Notes under the pieces: model-generated | Seen by the model: only the letters and a program-made list of their open reading frames with translations | Database searches by the model: none | What the model was told of the DNA's origin: nothing | Made by a program: the position numbers and the translations under genes | Shown here: piece after piece, positions 7,035 through 15,405 of the stretch | Numbering within the stretch: position 1 is the stretch's first letter | Layout: every line of letters starts with the position of its first letter | Assembly (NCBI GenBank): GCA_027346035.1 | Contig: DAIESZ010000203.1 | Span: 1 to 17,449, forward strand | DNA from: Propionibacteriaceae bacterium | GTDB lineage: Bacteria; Actinomycetota; Actinomycetes; Propionibacteriales; Propionibacteriaceae | Direction: 5' to 3' | DNA: 17,449 nt

Positions 7035-7355
7035 GTGACCTACGTGATCGCGCAGCCGTGTGTCGATGTCAAGGACCGCGCGTGTGTCGAGGAGTGCCCC
7101 GTCGACTGCATCTACGAGGGCAACCGCATGCTCTACATCCACCCCGAAGAGTGTGTCGACTGCGGTGCGTGTGAACCCGTCTGTCCGGTTGAGGCGATCT
7201 TCTACGAGGACGACGTCCCCGAGGACCAGCAGCAGTACTACGACGTCAACGTCCAGTTCTTCGACGGGATCGGCTCGCCCGGCGGCGCCGCGAAGCTCGG
7301 CCCGATCGACAAGGACCACCCGGTCGTCGAGGCCCTTCCGCCGCAGGGCGCGTGA
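7035..7355 (+). CDS. fdxA: Seven-iron ferredoxin
   Basis: This 106-residue electron carrier binds one [3Fe-4S] and one [4Fe-4S] cluster. The cysteine pattern is typical: Cys9, Cys17 and Cys50 should hold the 3Fe cluster and Cys21, Cys40, Cys43 and Cys46 the 4Fe cluster. The extra Cys25 in PVDCIYEG is also usual for this family. The sequence closely follows the mycobacterial FdxC type, including the C-terminal GGAAKLGPIDKDHP segment. It starts at GTG 7035 behind a strong GGAGGAG. As in mycobacteria (Rv1177-Rv1178), the gene is immediately followed by dapC, with only 13 bases between them, so the two are probably co-transcribed. Electron partners are not indicated by the neighbourhood. Confidence 0.96.
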   Translation: MTYVIAQPCVDVKDRACVEECPVDCIYEGNRMLYIHPEECVDCGACEPVCPVEAIFYEDDVPEDQQQYYDVNVQFFDGIGSPGGAAKLGPIDKDHPVVEALPPQGA

Positions 7356-7368
7356 GCCCCCTACGACC

Positions 7369-8457
7369 GTGAGGGTTTCGGCGAAACTGCCCGATTTCCC
7401 CTGGGACACGCTGGCCGCGGCGAAAGCTGCGGCCAGCGCCCATCCCGGGGGGCTGGTCGACCTGTCGGTCGGCACCCCGGTCGACCCGACGCCGCGCCTG
7501 GCGCGGGACGCGCTGTGCGCGGCGTCCGACGCGCACGGCTACCCGACCGTGTGGGGAACCCCGGGGTTGCGCCAGGCGATCATCGATCATCTGGTCTCCC
7601 GGTGGCACGCGCTCGAGCTGCCCCACGAAGGCGTCTACCCGGTCGTCGGCACGAAGGAGGCCGTGGCCTGGCTCCCGACGCTGCTGGGGCTCGGATCGGG
7701 GGATCTCGTGGTGATCCCGACCACCGCCTACCCCACCTACGAGGTCGGTGCGCGAATGGTCGACGCGTCCGTGCAGGCCTGCGACGATCCGGGCGCGGTC
7801 CGGGGCACGCCCGGCCTCATCTGGATCAACTCCCCGGCCAACCCGCACGGCGGCATCCTCACCGCCGACCAGACCCGCGCCTGGGTGCGCTACGCGCGCT
7901 CGGTGGGAGCCGTGCTCGCCGCCGACGAATGCTACGGGGAGTTCGCCTGGGACGCCGAGCCGGTCAGCGTGCTCGACCCCGCCGTCAACGACGGCGACCC
8001 CACCGGGCTCCTCGCGCTGCATTCCCTGTCGAAGAGGTCCAACCTCGCCGGATACCGTGCGGGTTTCGTGGCCGGTGATCCCGGCATCGTGGGCGAACTG
8101 GTCGCGACCAGCAAGCACCTCGGCATGATGGTGCCGGCCCCGGTGCAGGAGGCGATGCGGGTGCTGCTCGGCGACCAGACCCATGTCGACGAGCAGCGCG
8201 AGCGCTATCGCGCGCGCCGCCGGATCCTGGCGCAGGCCCTGGCCGGCGCCGGTTTCCGGATCGACCACTCCGAGGGGTCGCTCTACCTGTGGGCCACCCG
8301 GGGAGAGGACTGCCGGGCCACCGTCGACTGGCTGGCCGAGCGCGGCATCCTCGTCGCTCCCGGCGACTTCTACGGCGAGGCCGGACGCCGGCACGTGCGG
8401 GTCGCGCTCACCGCCACCGATGAGCGGATCGCCGCGGCGGCGTCCCGGCTCGGCTGA
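7369..8457 (+). CDS. dapC: Succinyldiaminopimelate transaminase
   Basis: This 362-residue fold-type I PLP aminotransferase converts N-succinyl-2-amino-6-ketopimelate to N-succinyl-LL-2,6-diaminopimelate with glutamate, in the succinylase branch of lysine and peptidoglycan precursor synthesis. The cofactor lysine is Lys222 in HSLSKRSNLAGYRAGF. INSPANPHGG and ADECYGEF are the expected PLP-pocket motifs. Length and sequence agree with the M. tuberculosis Rv1178 type. The start is taken as GTG 7369, giving MRVSAKLPDFPWDTL; the frame is open upstream through fdxA, but that part is a shadow. No clear Shine-Dalgarno precedes it, so translation may be coupled to fdxA. dapD and dapE further right complete three consecutive pathway steps within the window. 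Confidence 0.93.
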   Translation: MRVSAKLPDFPWDTLAAAKAAASAHPGGLVDLSVGTPVDPTPRLARDALCAASDAHGYPTVWGTPGLRQAIIDHLVSRWHALELPHEGVYPVVGTKEAVAWLPTLLGLGSGDLVVIPTTAYPTYEVGARMVDASVQACDDPGAVRGTPGLIWINSPANPHGGILTADQTRAWVRYARSVGAVLAADECYGEFAWDAEPVSVLDPAVNDGDPTGLLALHSLSKRSNLAGYRAGFVAGDPGIVGELVATSKHLGMMVPAPVQEAMRVLLGDQTHVDEQRERYRARRRILAQALAGAGFRIDHSEGSLYLWATRGEDCRATVDWLAERGILVAPGDFYGEAGRRHVRVALTATDERIAAAASRLG

Positions 8458-8520
8458 GCCGGACCTGAGCGAGGCCCCTGCGGGCGACCACCATGGCCGC
8501 GGATCATGGCGTGGCGCTAT

Positions 8521-8533
8521 TAGGCTGGCGCGG
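8521..8533 (+). promoter_or_regulatory. -10 box and predicted leaderless start of the GH13 gene
   Basis: TAGGCT at 8521-8526 is followed by six bases and the GTG at 8533, with no Shine-Dalgarno, so a leaderless transcript is predicted. The 12-mer TTAGGCTGGCGC found here recurs before dapE. The preceding 60 bases hold no convincing terminator for dapC. Confidence 0.55.
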
Positions 8534-10779
8534 TGACCAGCAGCCAGATCGCCGACCAGCAGCCCGACGACCCCATGGGTCATGAGAGCCCCGAACCCGA
8601 GGTCACCTACGACGAGGCACGCTTCGCCGCGCGCCCGGCGCGACTGCGACCCAGGGCCCGGCGCAGCAAGAAGCGGCCGCAGGAATCCGGCATCATGGCC
8701 CCGCCCTTCGAAGCGGTGGGCACCAACCCCGCATACGTCGGGTGGCTCGAGGACCAGTCGATGCTGCGCGACGCCACCGAACTGGCCAGGCAACTCACCG
8801 GCCAGTCGAGCATGTGGGCCAACCCGTTCGCCGCCCCCGATCCGCGGGCCGCGCTCGACAAGGCGTCGGTCTGGTACACGGCCTACCCGTTGTCGCTCAT
8901 CACCCCGCGCGGCGCCAGCTTCCTCGCGGCGATGGCCGACGAGAACCTGTGGACGGCGTTCGCCCGGATCGGGATCGACGCCATTCACACCGGACCGGTC
9001 AAGATGGCCGGCGGCATCCAGGGGTGGGAACACACGCCGAGCATCGACGGCCACTTCGACCGGATCAGCATGGCGATCGACCCGCAGTTCGGCACCGACG
9101 ACGAGTTCCGGGCCATGTGCGGGGCGGCCGCCGCTCACAACGGCAGCATCATCGACGACGTCGTGCCCGGCCACACCGGCAAGGGCGCCGACTTCCGGCT
9201 GGCCGAGCTCAATCACAAGGACTTTCCCGGGATCTACCACATGATCGACATCCCGCCGGAGGCCTGGCCGCTGCTCCCCGACGTGCCCGAAGGCCGCGAC
9301 TGCGTCAATCTCGACCCGGACACCGAGCGGCGCCTCGCCGACGAGGGCTACATCATCGGCGCGCTCCAACGGGTGATCTTCTATGAGCCGGGCGTCAAGG
9401 AGACGAACTGGTCCGCGACCCCGCCCATCCTGGACGCCGACGGCGTCGAGCACCGGTGGGTCTACCTGCACTACTTCAAGGACGGCCAGCCGTCGATCAA
9501 CTGGCTCGACCCGACGTTCGCCGGCATGCGGCTGGTGATCGGCGACGCCCTGCACTCGCTCACCGACCTCGGCTCGAGCGGCCTGCGTCTGGACGCCAAC
9601 GGGTTCCTGGGGGTCGAAAAGGCGACCTCGGGTGGTCACGCCTGGTCAGAGGGGCATCCGCTGTCGGAAGCCGCGAACCAGCTGATCGGCTCGATGGTCC
9701 GCAAGGTCGGCGGATTCACCTTCCAGGAGCTCAACCTCACGATCGACGACATCCTCGCCACCGGCGGCCGCGGCCCGGACCTGTCGTACGACTTCGTCAC
9801 CCGCCCCGCATACCACTACGCCCTGATCACCGGTGACACGGAGTTCCTCCGGCTCGCGCTGCGCGAGGCGTTGCAACTCGGCATCGACCAGGCATCCCTC
9901 GTGCACGCGCTGCAGAACCACGACGAGCTCACCTACGAACTCGTGCACTTCGCGACCAGGCACAGGGACGACGTCTACACGTTCGAGGACGAGGAGGTGC
10001 GCGGTGAGGACATGGCCGAGCGCATCCGCGGGACGATGCGTCAGCGCATCACCGGGGACGCCGGGCCGTACAACGCGGTGTTCACCCAGAACGGGATCGC
10101 CTGCACCACCGCCTCGCTCGTGGCGGCCAGCCTCGGGATCACCGCCCTCGAGCAGATCGACGACGACCAGGCGCGGCGCATCACCGACGCCCATCTGCTG
10201 CTCGCGATGTACAACGCCTACCAGCCGGGCGTGTTCGCGCTGTCCGGGTGGGATCTGGTCGGGGCCCTGCCGCTCGACCGGTCCGTGGTGCGGGGGCTGA
10301 TCCGCGACGGCGACACCCGCTGGATCGAGCGCGGCGCCTACGACCTCATGGACTGGTCGCCGGACGCGTCGGCGTCCGCCGCCGGCATGCCGAAGGCCCG
10401 CTGTCTCTACGGGTCGCTGTCCGAGCAACTCGCCGACAGCAATTCGTTCGCGATGCGGCTGTCCCGGATCCTCGAGGTGCGCCGCACGCACGGGATCGCC
10501 ACCGGAGCCCTGCTCGACGTTCCCGACGTCCCCGCCAAGTCGTTGCTGGTGCTGGTCAACCGGCTGGCGGTCGGGGCCGTTCAGGTCACCGTGCTGAACT
10601 TCGGGCCCGACAAGCTGGAGGCCCGGGTGCAGTCGGACCGGATTCCCGCGGGCGGGGTGCGTGACCTGGCGACCTCACGGATCATCGCCACCGTCGACGA
10701 TCTCGGGGGTTTCACGGTGTCGCTGCCCGGTTTCGGGGGAGTGGCGCTGCTGATCGAGGAGCCTGCGTCCGACGAGTGA
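8533..10779 (+). CDS. GH13 alpha-amylase-family enzyme, trehalose synthase-like, specificity unresolved
   Basis: This 748-residue protein is a glycoside hydrolase family 13 (alpha-amylase superfamily) enzyme. The four conserved regions are recognisable: DVVPGH at 209-214 (region I), GLRLDA with the nucleophile Asp354 (region II), FTFQEL with the acid/base Glu399 (region III), and QNHDE with the transition-state Asp464 (region IV). The catalytic triad is therefore intact. The first roughly 55 residues are a charged, Arg-rich, probably disordered extension, and the last roughly 90 look like a beta-sandwich C-domain. The usual early beta-alpha motif of classical TreS proteins is not apparent; the segment [16 protein letters not shown] stands instead. 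No signal peptide is seen, so it is cytoplasmic. It could isomerise maltose and trehalose or act on another alpha-glucan. It converges with the lysozyme-like gene after only 16 bases. Confidence 0.8.
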   Translation: MTSSQIADQQPDDPMGHESPEPEVTYDEARFAARPARLRPRARRSKKRPQESGIMAPPFEAVGTNPAYVGWLEDQSMLRDATELARQLTGQSSMWANPFAAPDPRAALDKASVWYTAYPLSLITPRGASFLAAMADENLWTAFARIGIDAIHTGPVKMAGGIQGWEHTPSIDGHFDRISMAIDPQFGTDDEFRAMCGAAAAHNGSIIDDVVPGHTGKGADFRLAELNHKDFPGIYHMIDIPPEAWPLLPDVPEGRDCVNLDPDTERRLADEGYIIGALQRVIFYEPGVKETNWSATPPILDADGVEHRWVYLHYFKDGQPSINWLDPTFAGMRLVIGDALHSLTDLGSSGLRLDANGFLGVEKATSGGHAWSEGHPLSEAANQLIGSMVRKVGGFTFQELNLTIDDILATGGRGPDLSYDFVTRPAYHYALITGDTEFLRLALREALQLGIDQASLVHALQNHDELTYELVHFATRHRDDVYTFEDEEVRGEDMAERIRGTMRQRITGDAGPYNAVFTQNGIACTTASLVAASLGITALEQIDDDQARRITDAHLLLAMYNAYQPGVFALSGWDLVGALPLDRSVVRGLIRDGDTRWIERGAYDLMDWSPDASASAAGMPKARCLYGSLSEQLADSNSFAMRLSRILEVRRTHGIATGALLDVPDVPAKSLLVLVNRLAVGAVQVTVLNFGPDKLEARVQSDRIPAGGVRDLATSRIIATVDDLGGFTVSLPGFGGVALLIEEPASDE

Positions 10780-10795
10780 GCCGAGGGCCGGTTCC

Positions 10796-11662
10796 TCAGC
10801 CCCGCACCGTGATCCGCACGCCGGCCGCGGGGGTGGTGGCGGTGGCCCAGGTGGCGACGTGCTTCCCGTCGTTGTGCCACGACCGCTGCCCCACGGTGAC
10901 GGCGTCCACGCCGTAGCTGCCGGTGCTCATCATGGCGAGTTGGGCGATCGCCCACTGCGTGTGCTGGTCGGTGGTGGTCACCTCGAGCGTGCTGCCCGAA
11001 CCGGCGGTGTGCAGCGACGGGAACCCTCGGTGCAGGAACGTGGCGAGGGCGCCGGTGCTGCCGGGTCGGGTGGCCCGGCTCACGCACGAGACCGCGGCCG
11101 GGGAATAGCCGGTGAGCGCGCTGGCAAACGCCCGCGCGGCCTCGACGTGCTTCTGGTAGCCGTTCGGGACGCCGCTGTGCTGCACCGCCTGGGCGACGTT
11201 GTTGATGTCGCCGGTCTGCCAGTTCACCACCTTGACCAGGGCGTCGTAGAACTTCCCCGACGCGTACCACGGATCCATGAGGTTCGCGGCCGTACCCCAC
11301 CCCTGCGACGGCCGCTGCTGGAACAGGCCGACCGAATCCCGGTCGCCGTGGTCGAGGTTGTGCAGGCCCGACTCCTGCATGGCGGTGGCCAGCGCGATCG
11401 ACGCGGCCCGGGGCGGCAGCCCGCGCCGGAGCGATTCGGCGACGATGATCGCGGCGTTGACGCTCTGGTCGGGGTCGAGCGAGGCGGTGGTGGCCCCGAC
11501 CGTGACGATGCACTGCTCGGAGGGTGGGATCATCAGCACCTGCCGACCTGTCAGGAGGTGCCAGACGACGGCCCCGAGGACGACCACGACGGCCACCAGC
11601 ACGGTGAGGATGCCGAGAGGGGCCAGCAGTGACCGCTGCTGGTGTCTGCGACGACGGGCCAT
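10796..11662 (-). CDS. Membrane-anchored lysozyme-like protein of unknown role
   Basis: This 288-residue protein starts with an Arg-rich cytoplasmic tip (MARRRRHQQR) followed by one transmembrane helix (about 12-37), so most of it faces outwards. Residues about 70-165 resemble the lysozyme-like or lytic-transglycosylase superfamily: ALATAMQESGLHNL, with Glu97 as candidate catalytic acid, followed by DSVGLFQQRPSQGWG and a 'MDPWYASGKFYDAL' segment. Related actinobacterial proteins of this layout are usually annotated only as hypothetical. Cleavage of peptidoglycan is inferred, not shown. The start ATG at 11662 lies 25 bases after the dapD stop on the same strand and has no strong Shine-Dalgarno. 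Co-transcription with dapD is likely, which would link a cell-wall protein to diaminopimelate synthesis. The C-terminal roughly 110 residues are not recognised. Confidence 0.78.
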   Translation of the reverse strand: MARRRRHQQRSLLAPLGILTVLVAVVVVLGAVVWHLLTGRQVLMIPPSEQCIVTVGATTASLDPDQSVNAAIIVAESLRRGLPPRAASIALATAMQESGLHNLDHGDRDSVGLFQQRPSQGWGTAANLMDPWYASGKFYDALVKVVNWQTGDINNVAQAVQHSGVPNGYQKHVEAARAFASALTGYSPAAVSCVSRATRPGSTGALATFLHRGFPSLHTAGSGSTLEVTTTDQHTQWAIAQLAMMSTGSYGVDAVTVGQRSWHNDGKHVATWATATTPAAGVRITVRG

Positions 11663-11687
11663 CTTCGGGATCCGGGTGGTGGGGATG

Positions 11688-12626
11688 TCAGTTCGCGTGC
11701 AACGCGTCGTTGAGCCGGATCGGGCCGCTGGTGCGCGGACGGGCGAGCACCGCACCCGACTGGGAGTCACGGATGAACAGCAGGTCATCGGCTCCGGAGA
11801 GCTCGACCGCCTTGACCACCCGGCCGTCGGGCAGGCGGACCTTGGTGCCGGCGGTGACGTAGAGCCCCGCCTCGACGACGCAACGATCCCCCAGGGCGAT
11901 GCCGATGCCGCTCTCGGCCCCCAGCAGGGAGCCCTCGCCGACGCTGATGACCTCGGTGCCGCCGCCCGACAGAGTGCCCATGATCGAGGCCCCGCCGCCG
12001 ATGTCGCTGCCGGCGCCGACAACCACACCGGCCGAGATGCGTCCCTCGACCATCGAGGCCCCCAGGGTGCCCGCGTTGAAGTTGACGAACCCCTCGTGCA
12101 TGACGGTCGTACCCTCGGCGAGGTGCGCCCCGCGCCGCACCCGGCCGGCGTCCGCGATGCGCACGCCGGCGGGGACCACGTAGTCGACCATGCGGGGGAA
12201 CTTGTCGATGCCCAGCACCGTGAGAGGGACGCCCGCGGCGCGGAAGGCGAGCCGGACAGCCTCGAAGTTCTCGACCGGACACGGTCCGGCGCTGGTCCAC
12301 GCGACGTTCGGCAGCATCCCGAAGATGCCGTCGAGGTTGATCGTGCGCGGGCGCACCAGGCGGTGGCTCAGCAGGTGCAGCCGCAGGTAGGCGTCGGGGG
12401 TCGACGCCGGCGGCGCGTCGAGGTCGACGACCGTGGTGACACCGCGCACCTCGACACCACGCAGGGTGTCGGTGCGCTGCGCCGAGACCAGCCCCGGGTC
12501 GGGGACGGCGTCGTGCGGGAGCGCACCCAGCGCCGGGCGCGGATACCACGTGTCGAGCACCGTGCGGGAGGCCTGATGGATGGTGGCCAGGCCATGTCCC
12601 CACGCGGGGCGGGGCGGGTCGGTCAT
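11688..12626 (-). CDS. dapD: Tetrahydrodipicolinate N-succinyltransferase
   Basis: This 312-residue enzyme transfers succinyl from succinyl-CoA to tetrahydrodipicolinate, the step before DapC in lysine/diaminopimelate synthesis. The C-terminal half has the left-handed beta-helix hexapeptide pattern (for example [20 protein letters not shown] and the G-rich [20 protein letters not shown] region). The N-terminal domain contains [20 protein letters not shown]. These are hallmarks of the actinobacterial DapD type (M. tuberculosis enzyme 317 residues). The ATG at 12626 gives [13 protein letters not shown]. The frame is open upstream to 12848, but that part lies antisense to the channel gene and is rejected. 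TAGGAT seven bases before the ATG predicts a leaderless mRNA. The gene is divergent from the potassium channel. Confidence 0.95.
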   Translation of the reverse strand: MTDPPRPAWGHGLATIHQASRTVLDTWYPRPALGALPHDAVPDPGLVSAQRTDTLRGVEVRGVTTVVDLDAPPASTPDAYLRLHLLSHRLVRPRTINLDGIFGMLPNVAWTSAGPCPVENFEAVRLAFRAAGVPLTVLGIDKFPRMVDYVVPAGVRIADAGRVRRGAHLAEGTTVMHEGFVNFNAGTLGASMVEGRISAGVVVGAGSDIGGGASIMGTLSGGGTEVISVGEGSLLGAESGIGIALGDRCVVEAGLYVTAGTKVRLPDGRVVKAVELSGADDLLFIRDSQSGAVLARPRTSGPIRLNDALHAN

Positions 12627-12639
12627 GCAGGTGATCCTA
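12626..12639 (-). promoter_or_regulatory. -10 box and predicted leaderless start of dapD
   Basis: On the minus strand TAGGAT (12639 down to 12634) is followed by seven bases and the ATG at 12626. No Shine-Dalgarno fits in the remaining space, so transcription probably begins at or next to the start codon. It lies back to back with the channel promoter in a 73-bp gap. Confidence 0.55.
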
Positions 12640-12685
12640 CAAGGGACGCCGAAGCGCCCTGCGGACGCGAATGAACACTGGGGAG

Positions 12686-12700
12686 TAGCCTTCCCTTCCG
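12686..12700 (+). promoter_or_regulatory. Possible -10 box and near-leaderless start of the channel gene
   Basis: TAGCCT at 12686-12691 lies eight bases before GTG 12700. Spacing is slightly longer than in the other cases, but no Shine-Dalgarno is present. This box supports the GTG at 12700 over the upstream in-frame ATG at 12625, which would include the -10 box in coding sequence. Confidence 0.4.
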
Positions 12701-13422
12701 TGGAACGGCTCAGGTGGTGGCAGCGGCAGACGCAGTGGCCGCTCACTGTCGCCGCGACCCTGTTCCTCGTGGCCTTCGCCGTGCCCATCATCGACACCCG
12801 CCTGCCCGCCCGGTGGGTGAGTTTCTGTGGGGTGCTTGCCTGGGCCACGTGGAGTCTGTTCGTGGTCGACTACTTCGTCCGTGTCTTCCTCGCCCCGAAG
12901 CGACGCGAATACGTCACCAAGCACTGGTACGACATCATCGTGGTGGTGCTGCCGTTGTGGCATCCGTTCCGGCTGGTCCGCCTGGCCGCCCTGCTGCGGG
13001 TGCTCAACCGCAACGCCGCCCACAGCCTGCGCGGCAAGGTGGCCACCTACGTCGTCCTCGGGTCGAGCTTCTTCGCCTTCTGCGGCGCCCTGGCCGTGCT
13101 CCAGGCCGAGCGGCCCGATCCCAACGCGAACATCAAGTCCCTCGGCGACGCTCTCTGGTGGGCGATGGCGACGATGACCACCGTGGGCTACGGGGATCGC
13201 TATCCGGTCACCGCCACCGGCCGCATCGTGGCCGTGGCCCTGATGATCGGCGGCGTCGCGGTCCTCGGTCTCACCACCGCAACCGTCGCCTCCTGGCTGG
13301 TCGAGCGGGTGTCGGCCCGCGGCGAGTCGCAGATCGAGGCGCTGGGCAAGCAGGTCTCGGCACTGCAGCGGCAGGTGGCCGACCTGTCCAGGCAAATCCG
13401 CGACGACTCGACCCGGCGCTGA
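12700..13422 (+). CDS. Voltage-gated-type potassium channel
   Basis: This 240-residue integral membrane protein has the layout of a six-helix cation channel. Helices are at about 15-32 (S1), 40-64 (S2), 77-88 (S3), an arginine-containing S4-like helix with [14 protein letters not shown] at 91-104, then S5 at about 113-136 and S6 at about 171-195. The pore loop TMTTVGYGD (residues 158-166) contains the K+ selectivity filter. A C-terminal heptad segment (about 200-235, [19 protein letters not shown]) should form a coiled coil joining the tetramer. There is no RCK or cyclic-nucleotide domain. The start is uncertain: GTG 12700 is preferred, while ATG 12625 would add 25 residues. It is followed after 26 bases by the dapE start, which has its own -10 box. 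Confidence 0.9.
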   Translation: MERLRWWQRQTQWPLTVAATLFLVAFAVPIIDTRLPARWVSFCGVLAWATWSLFVVDYFVRVFLAPKRREYVTKHWYDIIVVVLPLWHPFRLVRLAALLRVLNRNAAHSLRGKVATYVVLGSSFFAFCGALAVLQAERPDPNANIKSLGDALWWAMATMTTVGYGDRYPVTATGRIVAVALMIGGVAVLGLTTATVASWLVERVSARGESQIEALGKQVSALQRQVADLSRQIRDDSTRR

Positions 13423-13435
13423 GGCGGCCCCGGGT

Positions 13436-13449
13436 TAGGCTGGCGCCCA
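13436..13449 (+). promoter_or_regulatory. -10 box and predicted leaderless start of dapE
   Basis: TAGGCT at 13436-13441 is followed by seven bases and ATG 13449, with no Shine-Dalgarno. The surrounding TTAGGCTGGCGC is identical to the sequence before the GH13 gene. Confidence 0.55.
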
Positions 13450-14519
13450 TGAGCCTCGACCTCGCCGCCGACCTGGTGACTCTGCTTCGCGTCGTTGTCG
13501 ACATCGAGTCGGTGAGTGGACACGAGGGTCCTCTCGCCGACGCGGTCGAGGCGTCCCTGCGCGGGTGCGACCACCTGAGCGTCGAGCGGGTGGGTGACAC
13601 CGTGATCGCCCGCACCGACCTCGGTCGCGATGAGCGCGTGGTCATCGCCGGCCACCTCGACACCGTGCCGGTCAAGGACAACCTGCCGAGCCGGGTCGAC
13701 CATGCCAGCGGGCGCGTCTATGGCCGGGGCACGTGCGACATGAAGGGCGGCGTCGCGGTGATGCTCAGCGTGGCGGCGGAACTGGCCGTTCCGTCGCGTG
13801 ACATCACCTGGATCTTCTACGACCACGAGGAGGTCGAGGCCGCGGCCAACGGGCTCGGCCGGGTCGCGCGCGAACGCCCCGACCTGCTCGCCGGACAGTT
13901 CGCCGTGCTGATGGAGCCCACGGGGGCCCAGGTCGAGGGCGGGTGCCAGGGCACCATGCGGTGCGTCGTCGAGACCCGTGGGGTCGCCGCCCATTCGGGC
14001 CGCGCCTGGCTCGGCCACAACGCCGTGCACGACCTGGCACCGGTGCTCGCGACACTGGCGCAGTGGCGCGACGCCGAGATCGAGGTCGACGGACTGCTGT
14101 ACCGCGAGGGGCTCAACGCGGTGCGGATCAGCGGGGGAGTGGCGGGCAACGTCATCCCGGACCGGGCCACCGTCGAGATCAACTACCGGTTCGCTCCCGA
14201 CAAGTCGGCCGAACAGGCCGAGGCCTACGTCCGGTCGCTGTTCCCGGGCGTCGACCTGCGGGTCACCGACATGTCGCCCGGGGCTCGTCCCGGTCTCGAG
14301 CGGCCCGCCGCGCAGCGGTTCGTGGCGGCCGTGGGCGGGCGTCCCCGGCCCAAGTACGGGTGGACGGACGTGGCCCGCTTCTCTTCCCTTGGCATCCCGG
14401 CCGTCAACTTCGGGCCCGCCGACCCGGGCAAGGCGCACGCCGACGACGAGTTCTGTCCGATCAGCGATCTGTACACCTGCCGCGACGCCCTGGTCAGGTG
14501 GTTGAGTGGACGCGCGTGA
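13449..14519 (+). CDS. dapE: Succinyl-diaminopimelate desuccinylase
   Basis: This 356-residue zinc metallohydrolase of the M20 family removes succinate from N-succinyl-LL-diaminopimelate, the step after DapC. Metal ligands and catalytic residues are in place: GHLDT with His69 and Asp71, GRGTCDMKGG with the bridging Asp97, and YDHEE with the general base Glu127 and ligand Glu128. WTDVARFSSLGIPAVNFGP near the C-terminus is also typical of the family. The size is close to the mycobacterial DapE (about 354 residues). The start ATG at 13449 fits the family N-terminus (LAADLVTLLRVVVDIESVSG) and the leaderless promoter. Together with dapC and dapD it supports the succinylase route to meso-diaminopimelate. 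Confidence 0.95.
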   Translation: MSLDLAADLVTLLRVVVDIESVSGHEGPLADAVEASLRGCDHLSVERVGDTVIARTDLGRDERVVIAGHLDTVPVKDNLPSRVDHASGRVYGRGTCDMKGGVAVMLSVAAELAVPSRDITWIFYDHEEVEAAANGLGRVARERPDLLAGQFAVLMEPTGAQVEGGCQGTMRCVVETRGVAAHSGRAWLGHNAVHDLAPVLATLAQWRDAEIEVDGLLYREGLNAVRISGGVAGNVIPDRATVEINYRFAPDKSAEQAEAYVRSLFPGVDLRVTDMSPGARPGLERPAAQRFVAAVGGRPRPKYGWTDVARFSSLGIPAVNFGPADPGKAHADDEFCPISDLYTCRDALVRWLSGRA

Positions 14520-14558
14520 CCGGCCGACCCGCGGCCGCACAGACCCTGAGGAGCGAGA

Positions 14559-15395
14559 GTGAGTGACGACCAGCCGGCAGCGGAGGGCCCGGGCGGTGCC
14601 CCTGTCGACAACGCCCCCGCAGGCCGGGGCAAGCGCAAGCACCGTTCGAAGCACCGGGTCATCCAGGGGCCGACGTTCCGGGCCGAACGGCAGGTGCAGC
14701 CGACCACCACCGACCAGCGGCTGCTGGCGTCCAAGGGTGACACCGGATGGCTGCACGCCGACCCGTGGCGGGTGATGCGCATCCAGTCGGAGTTCGTCGA
14801 GGGCTTCGGCACCCTGGCCGAGATCGGCCCGGCCATCAGCGTGTTCGGGTCGGCCCGAACCCCCAAGGGACACCCGATGTACGTCGCCGCGCAGGCGATC
14901 GGGCGCGGACTGGCCGAGCGGGGCTTCGCGGTGATCACCGGCGGGGGTCCCGGAATCATGGAGGCCGCCAACCGGGGCGCCAATCGCGCGGGGGGCACCT
15001 CGATCGGTCTCGGCATCGAGCTGCCGTTCGAGACCACGATGAACCCCCACGTCAACCTGGGCATCAACTTCCGCTACTTCTTCGCCCGCAAGGTGATGTT
15101 CCTCAAGTACGCGCAGGGGTTCGTCGTCATGCCGGGCGGTTACGGCACGTTCGACGAGCTGTTCGAGGCGCTCACCCTCGCCCAGACGGGCAAGGTGACC
15201 AGCTTCCCGATCGTGCTCTTCGGGCGCGAGTACTGGCAGGGCCTGCTCGACTGGATGGCCTCGTCGACCCTCAACGATGCGTACATCTCCCCGACCGACC
15301 TCGACATGGTGCTCGTCACCGATGACGTCCGCGAAACCCTCGAGCATGTCACCGGCGTCCGGCGCGCGCAGGGCGGAATACCTCCTTCTCACTAG
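14559..15395 (+). CDS. LOG-family (TIGR00730) nucleotide phosphoribohydrolase-like protein
   Basis: This 278-residue protein has the Rossmann-like LOG ('Lonely Guy') fold. Signatures are GGGPGIMEAANRGA at 128-141 and PGGYGTFDELFE at 192-203, which contains the catalytic Glu of the PGGxGTxxE motif. Characterised relatives hydrolyse nucleoside 5'-monophosphates, some releasing cytokinin-type bases. The first roughly 75 residues before the domain are basic and probably disordered (GRGKRKHRSKHRVIQG). GTG 14559 has GAGGAG five bases upstream at 14548-14553, so unlike its neighbours it is translated from a Shine-Dalgarno site, 39 bases after dapE. Position next to dapE is conserved in actinobacteria to my knowledge. 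The true substrate is unknown. Confidence 0.9.
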   Translation: MSDDQPAAEGPGGAPVDNAPAGRGKRKHRSKHRVIQGPTFRAERQVQPTTTDQRLLASKGDTGWLHADPWRVMRIQSEFVEGFGTLAEIGPAISVFGSARTPKGHPMYVAAQAIGRGLAERGFAVITGGGPGIMEAANRGANRAGGTSIGLGIELPFETTMNPHVNLGINFRYFFARKVMFLKYAQGFVVMPGGYGTFDELFEALTLAQTGKVTSFPIVLFGREYWQGLLDWMASSTLNDAYISPTDLDMVLVTDDVRETLEHVTGVRRAQGGIPPSH

Positions 15396-15405
15396 ACTGG
15401 GCGGG
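15393..15405 (+). promoter_or_regulatory. -10 box overlapping a stop codon, predicted leaderless start
   Basis: TAGACT at 15393-15398 begins with the TAG stop codon of the LOG gene and is followed by six bases and GTG 15405. There is no Shine-Dalgarno at this start, so a leaderless message for the DivIVA-motif gene is predicted. Confidence 0.5.

Noticed and set aside
7246..9639. 797-codon minus-strand open frame
   Set aside because: It runs antisense to fdxA, dapC and the GH13 gene, all of which have strong family motifs. It has low-complexity Gly/Arg/Asp composition typical of shadow frames in GC-rich DNA.
10780..10795. Terminator between the convergent GH13 and lysozyme-like genes
   Set aside because: The 16-base gap only offers a four-base stem (GAGG with CCTC), too weak to call.
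12580..12699. In-frame N-terminal extension of the channel gene
   Set aside because: It overlaps dapD and its promoter on the other strand, and the extra residues are not channel-like.
13200..15392. 730-codon minus-strand open frame
   Set aside because: It is antisense to the channel, dapE and the LOG gene, with no recognisable motif; a GC-driven shadow.
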